Assembly (NCBI GenBank): GCA_020829485.1
Contig: JAIVFU010000023.1
Span: 23,907-87,906, forward strand
DNA: 64,000 bases
Direction of reading: 5' to 3'
Source: Nostoc sp. CHAB 5834
Lineage (GTDB): Bacteria; Cyanobacteriota; Cyanobacteriia; Cyanobacteriales; Nostocaceae
The notes under the pieces were generated by a model. It had not been told where the DNA came from. It saw only the letters and a program-made list of their open reading frames with translations, and made no database searches. Of the stretch, positions 1-6,832 are shown in pieces. Numbering within the stretch: the first letter of the stretch is position 1; each line of letters opens with the position of its first letter. The position numbers were made by a program, and so were the translations under genes.

Positions 1-1
1 G

Positions 2-133
2 TTTCGTGCTTTTGTTGACCGCTTTACATCTGAAGCATCTCCAGAGACTTTTGACATCCCAAAATCGAATGCTGAGATTGAAGAAGTTGAAATTTTGATT
101 AAACAAAAATTAGAACAATTAAAAATGAGCTAG
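2..133 (+). CDS. 3' end of an unidentified gene, truncated by the window edge
   Basis: An open frame runs in from the left edge and stops with TAG at 131-133. The 43 visible residues are acidic and helical near the end, with a charged, leucine-rich C-terminus that looks like a short coiled coil. No family is recognised from this fragment. The frame has no internal stop and normal codon use, so it is probably the real end of a gene that starts outside the window. Confidence 0.5.
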   Translation, partial: FRAFVDRFTSEASPETFDIPKSNAEIEEVEILIKQKLEQLKMS

Positions 134-801
134 ATTTTAGAAGTTTCTTTTAAATGTCGCAGAATTAATTTAGTCGAACAACTGTTCGGTTTTGCAACCT
201 ACCAAGCTATCCGACTCGGTTTTATATTCGGAGGTTGTCGCCTTCCTCGCTGGTTCAGGTCTGGACTCCCTGATGTACGCTCGATAAATAACTCTGACTT
301 TGGGGAGTACTCACGCCACAGCCACCGCAACCACGCGAAAACCAACATTGATGAGACGATCCGCGTGCGCGTACCTACCCCTTTGCTACCAGTAGTATCC
401 CTAGTTTCGTCTCCCCAACCGCGTGTATTAGTACTCGCGCCTTTAGCACCCTCAGGAATCGATATTTGAGGGGTATCATCCGTCACAATCCAAATGCGAT
501 CGTCTTGGGGTGTTTCTGACATATTATTTTAAATATTTACATTAAATCTTCCCACAAATATAGATACAACGGTAGAGATAGCGATTCCGATTATTAGTAA
601 ATCTCACTAAACATTTTAGCGATCGCACCAATTATGATAAATATCCTGAGAGCGATCGCACTCAAATTATCTCAGATTAGCTGCGATGTCTACGACGGGC
701 TTTGCCTACGCTTTCTCTAAGTAGTCCAATTAAAAATCTGAATATTTCTAATCCAGTCTTAAGTACAATTATTTGATAACCTTCAGCGCATTTACAACCC
801 C
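134..801. other. Intergenic region with a possible decayed gene remnant
   Basis: This 670-bp stretch holds no convincing gene. A minus-strand frame of 107 codons (522 down to 199) opens with a plausible 48-residue acidic N-terminus, but its second half is arginine/tryptophan-rich and looks out of frame. A different minus frame inside it ends in a motif typical of formylglycine-generating-enzyme-like proteins (see 311-385). HIP1-type GCGATCGC sites occur near 633 and 652, and a cyanobacterial low-complexity repeat near 690-720. Confidence 0.4.
311..385 (-). pseudogene. Possible remnant of an FGE-sulfatase (SUMF1-like) C-terminus
   Basis: On the minus strand a short frame ends with the residues DRLINVGFRVVAVAVA and a TGA stop at 311-313. 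NxGFRVV close to a protein end is the usual closing motif of formylglycine-generating-enzyme/sulfatase-modifying-factor domains in cyanobacteria. An in-frame stop lies only 25 codons upstream, and the usual GGSW motif is not seen, so if this is homologous it is a broken leftover. The match is short and the call is tentative. Confidence 0.3.
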
Positions 802-1674
802 ATGATCAAACCCGCCGATGTCAGCACCAAACGCTTAATCAGCCTTGCACCTGATAACTGGGTAAAGTGGGTAACTCAAATTCCTGATATTGTTGCTGGC
901 GAAATTCTCAACTCAGAATTTCAGTGGATAAGTCGAGAAAGTGATGTTTTAATCCGTGTCGAAAGTCCCCAGCACGGAAAATTTCTCGTTCTTAACGAAT
1001 TACAACTGCGCTATAAACCAGAAATGCCGCGTAGGATGCGTGCTTATGCAGCACTTGCAGAAGAAAAATATAATTTGCCAACGTATCCAGTACTAATTAA
1101 TATCCTCAAGGCAAGTGACGCTGAAATACCGACAAGTTATGAATTAAATATTGCTGGTTTACGTGCTATTCAAGATTACCGTGTCATTAACCTGTGGGAA
1201 GTTGATGTGGAGATTGCTTTTCAACAACCCTTAGCATCCTTACTGCCGTTTGTACCCATCCTCAAAGGTGGTGATAACGAGTCTACAATTCGAGATGCAT
1301 TGCGAATCTTACGTGCAGATGAACAATTGAATCAACTAGAAACAGTATTAGGATTTTTTGCTACCTTTGTATTAGATAGTGCAATAGTTCAACAAATTCT
1401 GAGGTGGGATATGGCACTTTTAGAGCAGTCGCCTTGGTATCAAGAAATTTTTAGCAAAGGAGAAGCACGCGGAGAACTGCGAGGAAGAAAGGAAGAGTTA
1501 TATTCAGGGATTGAATTAGCATTAGAAATTAAGTTTGGCAATCAAGGTTTAGAATTGATGCCCATAATCTCTCAAATTACGGATTTGCAGAAATTAAAAG
1601 CAATTCAACAGGCAATTAAAACTGTAAATACAGTCAATGAATTACAGCAAGTTTTGTCAACCAACTTGACATGA
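802..1674 (+). CDS. PD-(D/E)XK-like protein of the Rpn/DUF4351 type
   Basis: A 290-residue soluble protein. The first 110 residues carry the pattern of cyanobacterial Rpn-type (recombination-promoting nuclease, formerly transposase_31) proteins: an ESDVLIRV strand followed by VLNELQLRY, which supply the Asp and Glu of a PD-(D/E)XK nuclease fold, then MRAYAALAEEKY. The C-terminal 70 residues are helical (LALEIKFGNQGLELMPII) and resemble the DUF4351 tail. Such genes are abundant, fast-turning-over paralogs in Nostocales; nuclease activity is inferred from the family only. It ends 15 bp before a hairpin terminator shared with the converging ndhJ. Confidence 0.75.
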   Translation: MIKPADVSTKRLISLAPDNWVKWVTQIPDIVAGEILNSEFQWISRESDVLIRVESPQHGKFLVLNELQLRYKPEMPRRMRAYAALAEEKYNLPTYPVLINILKASDAEIPTSYELNIAGLRAIQDYRVINLWEVDVEIAFQQPLASLLPFVPILKGGDNESTIRDALRILRADEQLNQLETVLGFFATFVLDSAIVQQILRWDMALLEQSPWYQEIFSKGEARGELRGRKEELYSGIELALEIKFGNQGLELMPIISQITDLQKLKAIQQAIKTVNTVNELQQVLSTNLT

Positions 1675-1678
1675 AAGA

Positions 1679-1716
1679 CCAAAAACATAACCCCTCTCCG
1701 CCACTGGAAAGGGGTT
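1679..1716 (-). terminator. Hairpin terminator at the end of ndhCKJ
   Basis: An 11-bp stem (1689-1699 with 1706-1716, one G-U pair on the minus strand) has a 6-nt loop and is followed on the minus strand by a T run. It lies between the converging 802-1674 gene and ndhJ and fits a rho-independent terminator for ndhCKJ. Confidence 0.65.
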
Positions 1717-1790
1717 AATAACTGCCGAAACTATCTTATACAGACGCGATTCATCGCGTCTCTATTCATAGCATCTCGATTCAGCAATCT

Positions 1791-2321
1791 CTAATAAGCG
1801 TCCTGCAACTCATAGAAATCAGGCGAGATGTAATCCTTCCGCAAAGGCCAACCCACCCAATCTTCCGGCATCAAAAGCCGCTTGAGATTTGGGTGTCCTT
1901 CGTAGATAATGCCGAACATATCGTAAGACTCGCGCTCTTGCCAATCTGCGGTCTTCCAAATCCAGTACACAGAAGGCACTACGGGGTTTTCCCGTGGTAA
2001 GAACACTTTAACTCGAACTTCTTCGGGGCGATCGCTATTATCACCGACTTTAATCAAGTGATACACACTTACAAATTCCTGTCCTGGCCCAAGATCAACG
2101 CCACCTTGGAACTGGAGATAATTAAACCCGTAGGCATAAAGGGCTGTAGCGGTAGGAAGCAAAAAATCTGCCGCAACCTTAATTATCTCTACACCATTTT
2201 TGTCTGGTGCCAAAAACTCATGGTCAAAGCCATTTTCCGTCAACCATTGGGAAACTTTACCCGCTTGTACCAATGACTCTTCTTTTTCTGCTGGTACTGG
2301 TTTAGATTCTTCTTCAGCCAC
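1791..2321 (-). CDS. ndhJ: NAD(P)H-quinone oxidoreductase subunit J
   Basis: NdhJ is a peripheral-arm subunit of the cyanobacterial NDH-1 complex, homologous to the 30-kDa/NuoC subunit, at the thylakoid membrane. The 176-residue product has the normal length. The NuoC signature is clear near residues 130-165: [12 protein letters not shown], then [24 protein letters not shown] variable acidic N-terminus ([14 protein letters not shown]) is usual in Nostoc. Its ATG overlaps the end of ndhK by 8 bp, so translation is probably coupled. It is the last gene of the ndhC-ndhK-ndhJ operon. Confidence 0.97.
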   Translation of the reverse strand: MAEEESKPVPAEKEESLVQAGKVSQWLTENGFDHEFLAPDKNGVEIIKVAADFLLPTATALYAYGFNYLQFQGGVDLGPGQEFVSVYHLIKVGDNSDRPEEVRVKVFLPRENPVVPSVYWIWKTADWQERESYDMFGIIYEGHPNLKRLLMPEDWVGWPLRKDYISPDFYELQDAY

Positions 2322-3051
2322 GGGTTTGTTCCTCCTTTTGCGCCTTTTCTTTCAGCAGTGCAGGTGGTATTGGCATACCTATTGCTTCCGCTAATTCCTT
2401 GGGTGGTGCATAGCGAGTTTCTGACTGCAAATACTTACCAGTTAAGATTTCATCTACTGGCTTCAGGTTATGAGTCGTGCTGTAATAGCGGTGAGTTTGC
2501 TTAATTTTATCCCGCTCTTGCATCGATTCATTAGAGATTTTCTTTCGCAGCTTAATAATTGCGTCAATAATTGCTTCTGGACGGGGAGGACAACCAGGCA
2601 AGTACACATCCACAGGAATCAGTTTATCGACTCCGCGCACTGCTGTGGGGGAATCAACGCTGAACATTCCGCCAGTAATTGTACAAGCACCCATCGCAAT
2701 TACATACTTTGGCTCTGGCATTTGTTCATAAAGACGCACCAGTTGGGGAGCCATCTTCATCGTAATAGTCCCTGCCGTAATAATTAAATCGGCTTGGCGG
2801 GGGCTAGAACGGGGAATTAGCCCAAAACGGTCAAAGTCAAATCGGGAGCCAATTAAGGCTGCAAACTCAATAAAGCAGCAAGCAGTACCAAATAGCAACG
2901 GCCACAGACTAGAAAGCCGCGCCCAGTCGTAGAGATCATCAACTGTCGTCAAAATGACGTTTTCTGAAAGGTCTTGAGTGATTGTAGTCCGCTCAATGGG
3001 GTTGATGATTCGTTCTTTGCCCTGGGTTGTTAAGTTAGAATTCAAGACCAT
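2314..3051 (-). CDS. ndhK: NAD(P)H-quinone oxidoreductase subunit K
   Basis: NdhK (NuoB/PSST homolog) carries the terminal iron-sulfur cluster N2 that passes electrons to plastoquinone. The four cluster ligands are present: adjacent cysteines at 58-59 (TACCFIEF), Cys123 ([11 protein letters not shown]) and Cys154 ([10 protein letters not shown]). The 245-residue length is normal for cyanobacteria, with a C-terminal extension of about 60 charged residues. The start overlaps the end of ndhC by 10 bp, and the 3' end overlaps ndhJ by 8 bp, which indicates one tightly packed transcript. Confidence 0.97.
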   Translation of the reverse strand: MVLNSNLTTQGKERIINPIERTTITQDLSENVILTTVDDLYDWARLSSLWPLLFGTACCFIEFAALIGSRFDFDRFGLIPRSSPRQADLIITAGTITMKMAPQLVRLYEQMPEPKYVIAMGACTITGGMFSVDSPTAVRGVDKLIPVDVYLPGCPPRPEAIIDAIIKLRKKISNESMQERDKIKQTHRYYSTTHNLKPVDEILTGKYLQSETRYAPPKELAEAIGMPIPPALLKEKAQKEEQTRG

Positions 3052-3404
3052 TCCAAAGCTCCTTTACGCCATGCGTAAACTAAAGCGACTACAAGAATTG
3101 CAATAAAGACTAGCGCTTCAATAAATGCTAATAGCCCCAAACGGTGGAAAGCTACCGCCCAAGGATACAAGAACACAGTCTCCACATCAAAGACGACGAA
3201 GACCAGAGCAAACATGTAGTAGCGGATATTGAACTGAATCCAGGCTCCCCCGATGGGTTCCATGCCAGATTCATAAGTGGTGTGCCGTTCTGGGCTGTAA
3301 CCACTGGGTCGTAGGAGCTTGGATGCTGAGAGCGCTAAGGCAGGAACTAGGCTACAGACTATGAAGAAGCCTAGAAGGTACTCGTAACCGCTGAGGACAA
3401 ACAC
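3042..3404 (-). CDS. ndhC: NAD(P)H-quinone oxidoreductase subunit 3
   Basis: NdhC (NuoA/ND3 homolog) is a 120-residue membrane subunit of NDH-1 with three transmembrane helices (about residues 6-26, 64-84 and 89-110). The conserved loop [32 protein letters not shown] between helices 1 and 2 and the following acidic helix are diagnostic. It is the first gene of the leftward ndhC-ndhK-ndhJ operon. The promoter should lie right of 3404, where heptamer-type repeats occupy the intergenic DNA. Confidence 0.97.
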   Translation of the reverse strand: MFVLSGYEYLLGFFIVCSLVPALALSASKLLRPSGYSPERHTTYESGMEPIGGAWIQFNIRYYMFALVFVVFDVETVFLYPWAVAFHRLGLLAFIEALVFIAILVVALVYAWRKGALEWS

Positions 3405-3436
3405 AATGAGTATCTACCGCTTATGGAGTATTTTAA

Positions 3437-3581
3437 GTAGGGAGTGGGGAGTGGGGAGTGGGGAGTGGGGAGATGAGGGAGCAGGGGAAGCAGGGGAGAA
3501 TAACTATTGATTTTTAACCAATGCCCAATGCCCAATTCCCAATTCCCAATTCCCAATTCCCAATTCCCAATTCCCAATGCC
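3437..3581. repeat. Short tandemly repeated repeats (heptamer STRR type)
   Basis: Two arrays lie upstream of ndhC. At 3437-3500 a GGGGAGT heptamer is repeated, then degenerates to GATGAGGGAGCAGGGG. At 3520-3581 an AATTCCC heptamer is repeated about seven times. Both are typical of Nostocales intergenic DNA. The minus-strand frame that runs through them (3371-3577) is repeat-derived and not a gene. Confidence 0.85.
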
Positions 3582-3749
3582 CTAACTGCGTAACTTTCTT
3601 TTACATTATATCTGTTTGGTTTTTCTGAAATCTGGGAAATAGATACACTTCAAGTATTTAATTAGCTTTTGATAGTGATAGAAAAGCCTAACAATTATGT
3701 CATAATTTGTAACGTATATTTCAGATTTCTCCTCTGCGAGGCCCTAGCC

Positions 3750-4085
3750 ATGAGCGAACCAGCTGTTGAGACTACGGTGTTAGACCGCTACGAGTGTCGC
3801 GCCTGCGGTTATGTTTACGAACCTGAGAAGGGAGACGACAAGTATGATATTCCTTCAGGGACATCCTTTGCAGAACTGCCCATAAATTGGCGCTGTCCAG
3901 TTTGTAGTGCTAAAAAAACCGCTTTTGCCAACATCGGCCCTGCGGGTACTGCATCCGGCTTCAAAGAAAATCTCGGTTACGGTTTTGGTGTCAATAACCT
4001 AACGCCAACCCAAAAGAGTATCCTAATTTTTGGTGCTTTGGCTCTTGGCTTCTTGTTTTTTATCAGTCTCTACGGCTTACAATGA
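3750..4085 (+). CDS. rubA: Rubredoxin-type protein RubA, membrane-anchored
   Basis: A 111-residue protein with an N-terminal rubredoxin domain and one C-terminal membrane helix (about residues 89-108). The Fe ligands are Cys16-x2-Cys19-Gly and Cys49-x2-Cys52. In cyanobacteria and plastids this thylakoid rubredoxin is needed for photosystem II assembly. The start at 3750 is preferred because it gives the conserved short N-terminus; an upstream in-frame start would add 27 residues unlike the family. It lies directly upstream of ycf48 and psbEFLJ, a conserved order that supports the role. Confidence 0.93.
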   Translation: MSEPAVETTVLDRYECRACGYVYEPEKGDDKYDIPSGTSFAELPINWRCPVCSAKKTAFANIGPAGTASGFKENLGYGFGVNNLTPTQKSILIFGALALGFLFFISLYGLQ

Positions 4086-4254
4086 CAGCCGTTAAGCAAT
4101 TCAAAATGACGTTTGCAGACTCGCTCTAAGCGAAGCTATGCCGCAGGCTTTACGCTGCGCTAACAAAATTCAAAATTCAAAATGAAAACCCAGGATTTTC
4201 CAGCGTCCTGGCTGGCAACTCTTACAGAAATTTAGAAATAACTAAGAAATACTG

Positions 4255-5274
4255 ATGCATTCAATCGTGAAAAGTTGGCAACGAATAGCTGCCTTGTTAA
4301 TAGTAGTCATCATCTGCATAGGTTGTAGCAAAGTTCCTTCTGTTAGCTACAACCCTTGGAAAGTCATTTCTGTGCCAACAGACTCGAATCTCCTGGATAT
4401 TGCTTTTACTAATAACTCTGAGCATGGCTACTTAGTAGGTAGCAATGCCACCCTATTAGAAACCAATGACGGTGGTAATACCTGGAAACCAATAATACTG
4501 CAACTGGATGAGCAAAAGTATCGCTTTGACTCAGTAAGCTTTGCAGGTAAAGAAGGCTGGATTGCCGGAGAGCCTGGACTGTTGCTGCACACTACTGATG
4601 AAGGTGCTTCTTGGTCGCGTATTCCCCTGAGCGAAAAGCTACCAGGTAGCCCGATCGCAGTTAAGGCGCTAGCAGATAATACAGCTGAAATGGCTACCGA
4701 TGTAGGAGCCATATATAAAACCACAGACGGCGGCAAAAACTGGAAAGCCCAGGTGGAATCAGCAGTCGGTGTGGTGCGTAACTTAGAACGTTCTCCTGAT
4801 GGCAAATATGTTGCCGTTTCCGCCAAGGGTAGTTTCTACTCAACTTGGGAACCGGGACAAGATGCTTGGGTACCCCATAACCGCATTAGTTCTCGGCGGG
4901 TAGAAAACATGGGCTTTGCTGACAATGGGCAATTGTGGTTACTAGCTAGGGGAGGTCAAATTCAGTTTAGTGATCCAACTAAACCTGAAGAATGGCAAGA
5001 GGCAAAATATCCAGAGTTATCCACCAGTTGGGGTTTACTGGATTTGGCATATCGCACACCCAATGAAATTTGGATAGGTGGCGGTAGCGGTAATTTACTA
5101 CGGAGTCCCGATGGTGGCAAAACGTGGGAAAAAGACCGTGAGGTAGAAGAAGTTGCTGCTAATTTGTATAAAATTGTGTTCTTAGAGCCAGAGCGGGGAT
5201 TTATAATTGGCGATCGCGGCGTTTTGCTCAAATATCTCCCAAACCCTGAAGCAACTTCCCCAGAAGCCGCTTAG
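4255..5274 (+). CDS. ycf48: Photosystem II assembly factor Ycf48 (HCF136 homolog)
   Basis: Ycf48 is a seven-bladed beta-propeller that binds D1 and early PSII reaction-centre complexes in the thylakoid lumen. The 339-residue product starts with a lipoprotein signal ending in the lipobox CIGC at Cys24. Asp-box-like blade motifs recur: TNDGGNTWKP, TTDEGASWSR, TTDGGKNWKA and SPDGGKTWEK. Length and composition are normal for the family. The gene lies between rubA and psbE on the same strand, as in other cyanobacteria, and may share a transcript with both. Confidence 0.97.
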   Translation: MHSIVKSWQRIAALLIVVIICIGCSKVPSVSYNPWKVISVPTDSNLLDIAFTNNSEHGYLVGSNATLLETNDGGNTWKPIILQLDEQKYRFDSVSFAGKEGWIAGEPGLLLHTTDEGASWSRIPLSEKLPGSPIAVKALADNTAEMATDVGAIYKTTDGGKNWKAQVESAVGVVRNLERSPDGKYVAVSAKGSFYSTWEPGQDAWVPHNRISSRRVENMGFADNGQLWLLARGGQIQFSDPTKPEEWQEAKYPELSTSWGLLDLAYRTPNEIWIGGGSGNLLRSPDGGKTWEKDREVEEVAANLYKIVFLEPERGFIIGDRGVLLKYLPNPEATSPEAA

Positions 5275-5463
5275 TGGGAAAGGGGGAGTAGGGAGTGGGG
5301 AGTGGGGACTAGGGGGGATGAGGGAGATGAAGAAGAAATAAGCAATTCCGAATGCCCCATGCCAACGGACAATTTCTGAGAAGAACTTTGCAACTTGTAA
5401 CTCTTTCTTAACTTTGTAGGATAATAAACTCAATAACACTCTATGTATAAGGTAGGGATCTAA

Positions 5464-5712
5464 ATGTCAGGTACCACTGGAGAACGTCCGTTTTCGGACA
5501 TTATTACTAGCGTTCGTTACTGGGTAATTCACAGCATCACCATTCCGGCATTATTTATTGCCGGTTGGCTATTTGTCAGCACCGGACTGGCTTATGATGC
5601 TTTTGGCACACCCCGCCCCGATGAGTACTTCACAGCAGCGCGGCAGGAAGTGCCCATTGTGAAGAACCGTTTTGAAGCTAAAAAACAAGTTGAACAATTT
5701 ATTGGAAAGTAG
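5464..5712 (+). CDS. psbE: Cytochrome b559 subunit alpha
   Basis: PsbE is the large subunit of the haem-binding cytochrome b559 at the photosystem II core. The 82-residue protein has a single transmembrane helix (about 20-41) with the haem ligand His23 in [18 protein letters not shown] and a lumenal tail ([15 protein letters not shown]) identical in style to the family. It opens the psbE-psbF-psbL-psbJ operon; the next gene follows after 9 bp. Confidence 0.98.
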   Translation: MSGTTGERPFSDIITSVRYWVIHSITIPALFIAGWLFVSTGLAYDAFGTPRPDEYFTAARQEVPIVKNRFEAKKQVEQFIGK

Positions 5713-5721
5713 TTTGAGATC

Positions 5722-5859
5722 ATGACTAGCGGCAATAACATCAATCAACCAGTTACCTATCCAATTTTTACCGTTAGATGGCTGGCAGTTCACACCTTAG
5801 GTGTACCAACTGTATTCTTTTTAGGCGCGATCGCCGCAATGCAATTTATTCACCGTTAG
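5722..5859 (+). CDS. psbF: Cytochrome b559 subunit beta
   Basis: PsbF is the small subunit of cytochrome b559 and supplies the second haem ligand, His24 in [19 protein letters not shown]. The 45-residue protein has a single membrane helix and ends in MQFIHR, as expected. Start at the ATG at 5722, 9 bp after psbE. A HIP1 site (GCGATCGC) lies inside the gene at about 5827. Confidence 0.97.
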   Translation: MTSGNNINQPVTYPIFTVRWLAVHTLGVPTVFFLGAIAAMQFIHR

Positions 5860-5867
5860 GAGCAATT

Positions 5868-5990
5868 ATGGTAGAAAGATCGCCTAATCCCAATAATCAA
5901 CCGGTTGAACTAAACCGGACTTCGCTATACCTGGGACTACTACTAGTTTTCGTTCTGGGGATTCTGTTTTCCAGTTACTTCTTCAACTAA
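5868..5990 (+). CDS. psbL: Photosystem II protein L
   Basis: PsbL is a 40-residue single-helix PSII subunit that influences the QA site and dimer formation. The sequence [19 protein letters not shown] followed by [14 protein letters not shown] is diagnostic. The start at 5868 has the Shine-Dalgarno-like TAGGAG at 5857-5862, overlapping the psbF stop codon. A longer reading from 5778 would run through psbF in another frame and is wrong. Confidence 0.97.
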   Translation: MVERSPNPNNQPVELNRTSLYLGLLLVFVLGILFSSYFFN

Positions 5991-6060
5991 GTAGAAGTCC
6001 TGTTGTTAATCTTTGTTTATTTAACCTGTGTTGATTAGTTGTTAAGGGAGGAGAGAAGCT

Positions 6061-6180
6061 GTGTCTGAAAGTGGGAGAATTCCCCTGTGGGTCGTCGCTA
6101 CGATCGCAGGTTTAGGTATAATTACAGTCTTGGGCATTTTCTTTTATGGTGCCTACGCCGGACTCGGTTCTTCGATTTAA
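6061..6180 (+). CDS. psbJ: Photosystem II protein J
   Basis: PsbJ is a 39-residue single-helix PSII subunit next to cytochrome b559. The product begins with GTG (read as Met), then [18 protein letters not shown] and ends [12 protein letters not shown], matching the family throughout. A strong ribosome binding site, GGGAGGAG at 6046-6053, sets this start. It is the last gene of psbEFLJ; a 70-bp gap separates it from psbL and a hairpin follows at 6253-6279. Confidence 0.96.
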   Translation: MSESGRIPLWVVATIAGLGIITVLGIFFYGAYAGLGSSI

Positions 6181-6250
6181 CATCAGTTAGTTTGAACCGA
6201 ATACTACAAGTTAGAATTTTCTAGCATTTGTTGAGAAATCAACGTTAAAA

Positions 6251-6280
6251 AAACCGCCTGTCTCCATGAGATAGGCGGTA
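6251..6280. terminator. Hairpin between psbJ and psaI
   Basis: A 12-bp stem with a 3-nt loop (6253-6264 with 6268-6279, one G-T pair) lies between the converging psbJ and psaI. On the minus strand it is followed by a run of seven T, so it is a good terminator for psaI; it may also end psbEFLJ. Confidence 0.65.
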
Positions 6281-6376
6281 TTAATTTTGGTCAATAGTCC
6301 TTTGTCCTACTCTGCGGGTACTCCGTTGGAGAACTCGAAAAGTAGCCGCTAGCGCGTCTATGTCATTTGTTTTTTG

Positions 6377-6487
6377 GGCATTGCTGATTGCGGTATGAAA
6401 ACGATTGTGCATTCCGGTGAAAATCCTTGTATAGACGTAAAATTTTACGTCTATACATCAAAATTCATACCTCGATTCAGCAACGCC
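6377..6487. mobile_element. 111-bp MITE-like element with 8-bp target duplication
   Basis: A 111-bp element with imperfect terminal inverted repeats (left GGCATTGCTGA, right TCAGCAACGCC) and a perfect central palindrome (GTATAGACGTAAAA and its complement). It is flanked on both sides by GTTTTTTG (6369-6376 and 6488-6495), a perfect 8-bp target-site duplication. A second copy, about 90% identical in inverted orientation, lies at 36443-36553. It is too short to code for a transposase. Confidence 0.8.
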
Positions 6488-6521
6488 GTTTTTTGCAAAT
6501 GACTAATAACTCATGACTACA

Positions 6522-6632
6522 TTAGCCAATATCGTCTCTTTCAATGTATAAAAATAGAAACGCGAAGGTCACGGTTGGCAAAACCCAACCAATGATGGGA
6601 ACTAAGATAGAAGGCAAAAAGGAAGCTGCCAT
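6522..6632 (-). CDS. psaI: Photosystem I subunit VIII
   Basis: A 36-residue single-helix membrane protein: MAASFLPSILVPIIGWVLPT, then VTFAFLFLYIERDDIG. The helix and the closing LFLYIE followed by acidic residues identify PsaI, a small PSI subunit that helps bind PsaL and form trimers or tetramers. An AGGAA motif lies 10 bp upstream of the ATG. It is convergent with psbJ, an arrangement I recall from related Nostocaceae. Its small size makes it easy to miss. Confidence 0.9.
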   Translation of the reverse strand: MAASFLPSILVPIIGWVLPTVTFAFLFLYIERDDIG

Positions 6633-6832
6633 AGTAAAGGTTCCTGTTAAATAACACTACAATTCAAAATGAGCTTACTGCAAATGCTGCCAAGATTTTT
6701 GAAATTCTAAAGATTTTTAACACAGGGAATGTGGGGAGTGGGGAGTGGGGGATGAGGGAGCAGGGGAAGAATAACTCCTAACTCCTAACTCAGCACTGTT
6801 TTGCCTAATGCCCAATGCTCATCACACCTGAG

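Noticed and set aside
3371..3577. 68-codon minus-strand frame (GNWELGI repeats)
   Set aside because: Encoded by heptamer STRR repeats upstream of ndhC and overlapping its start.
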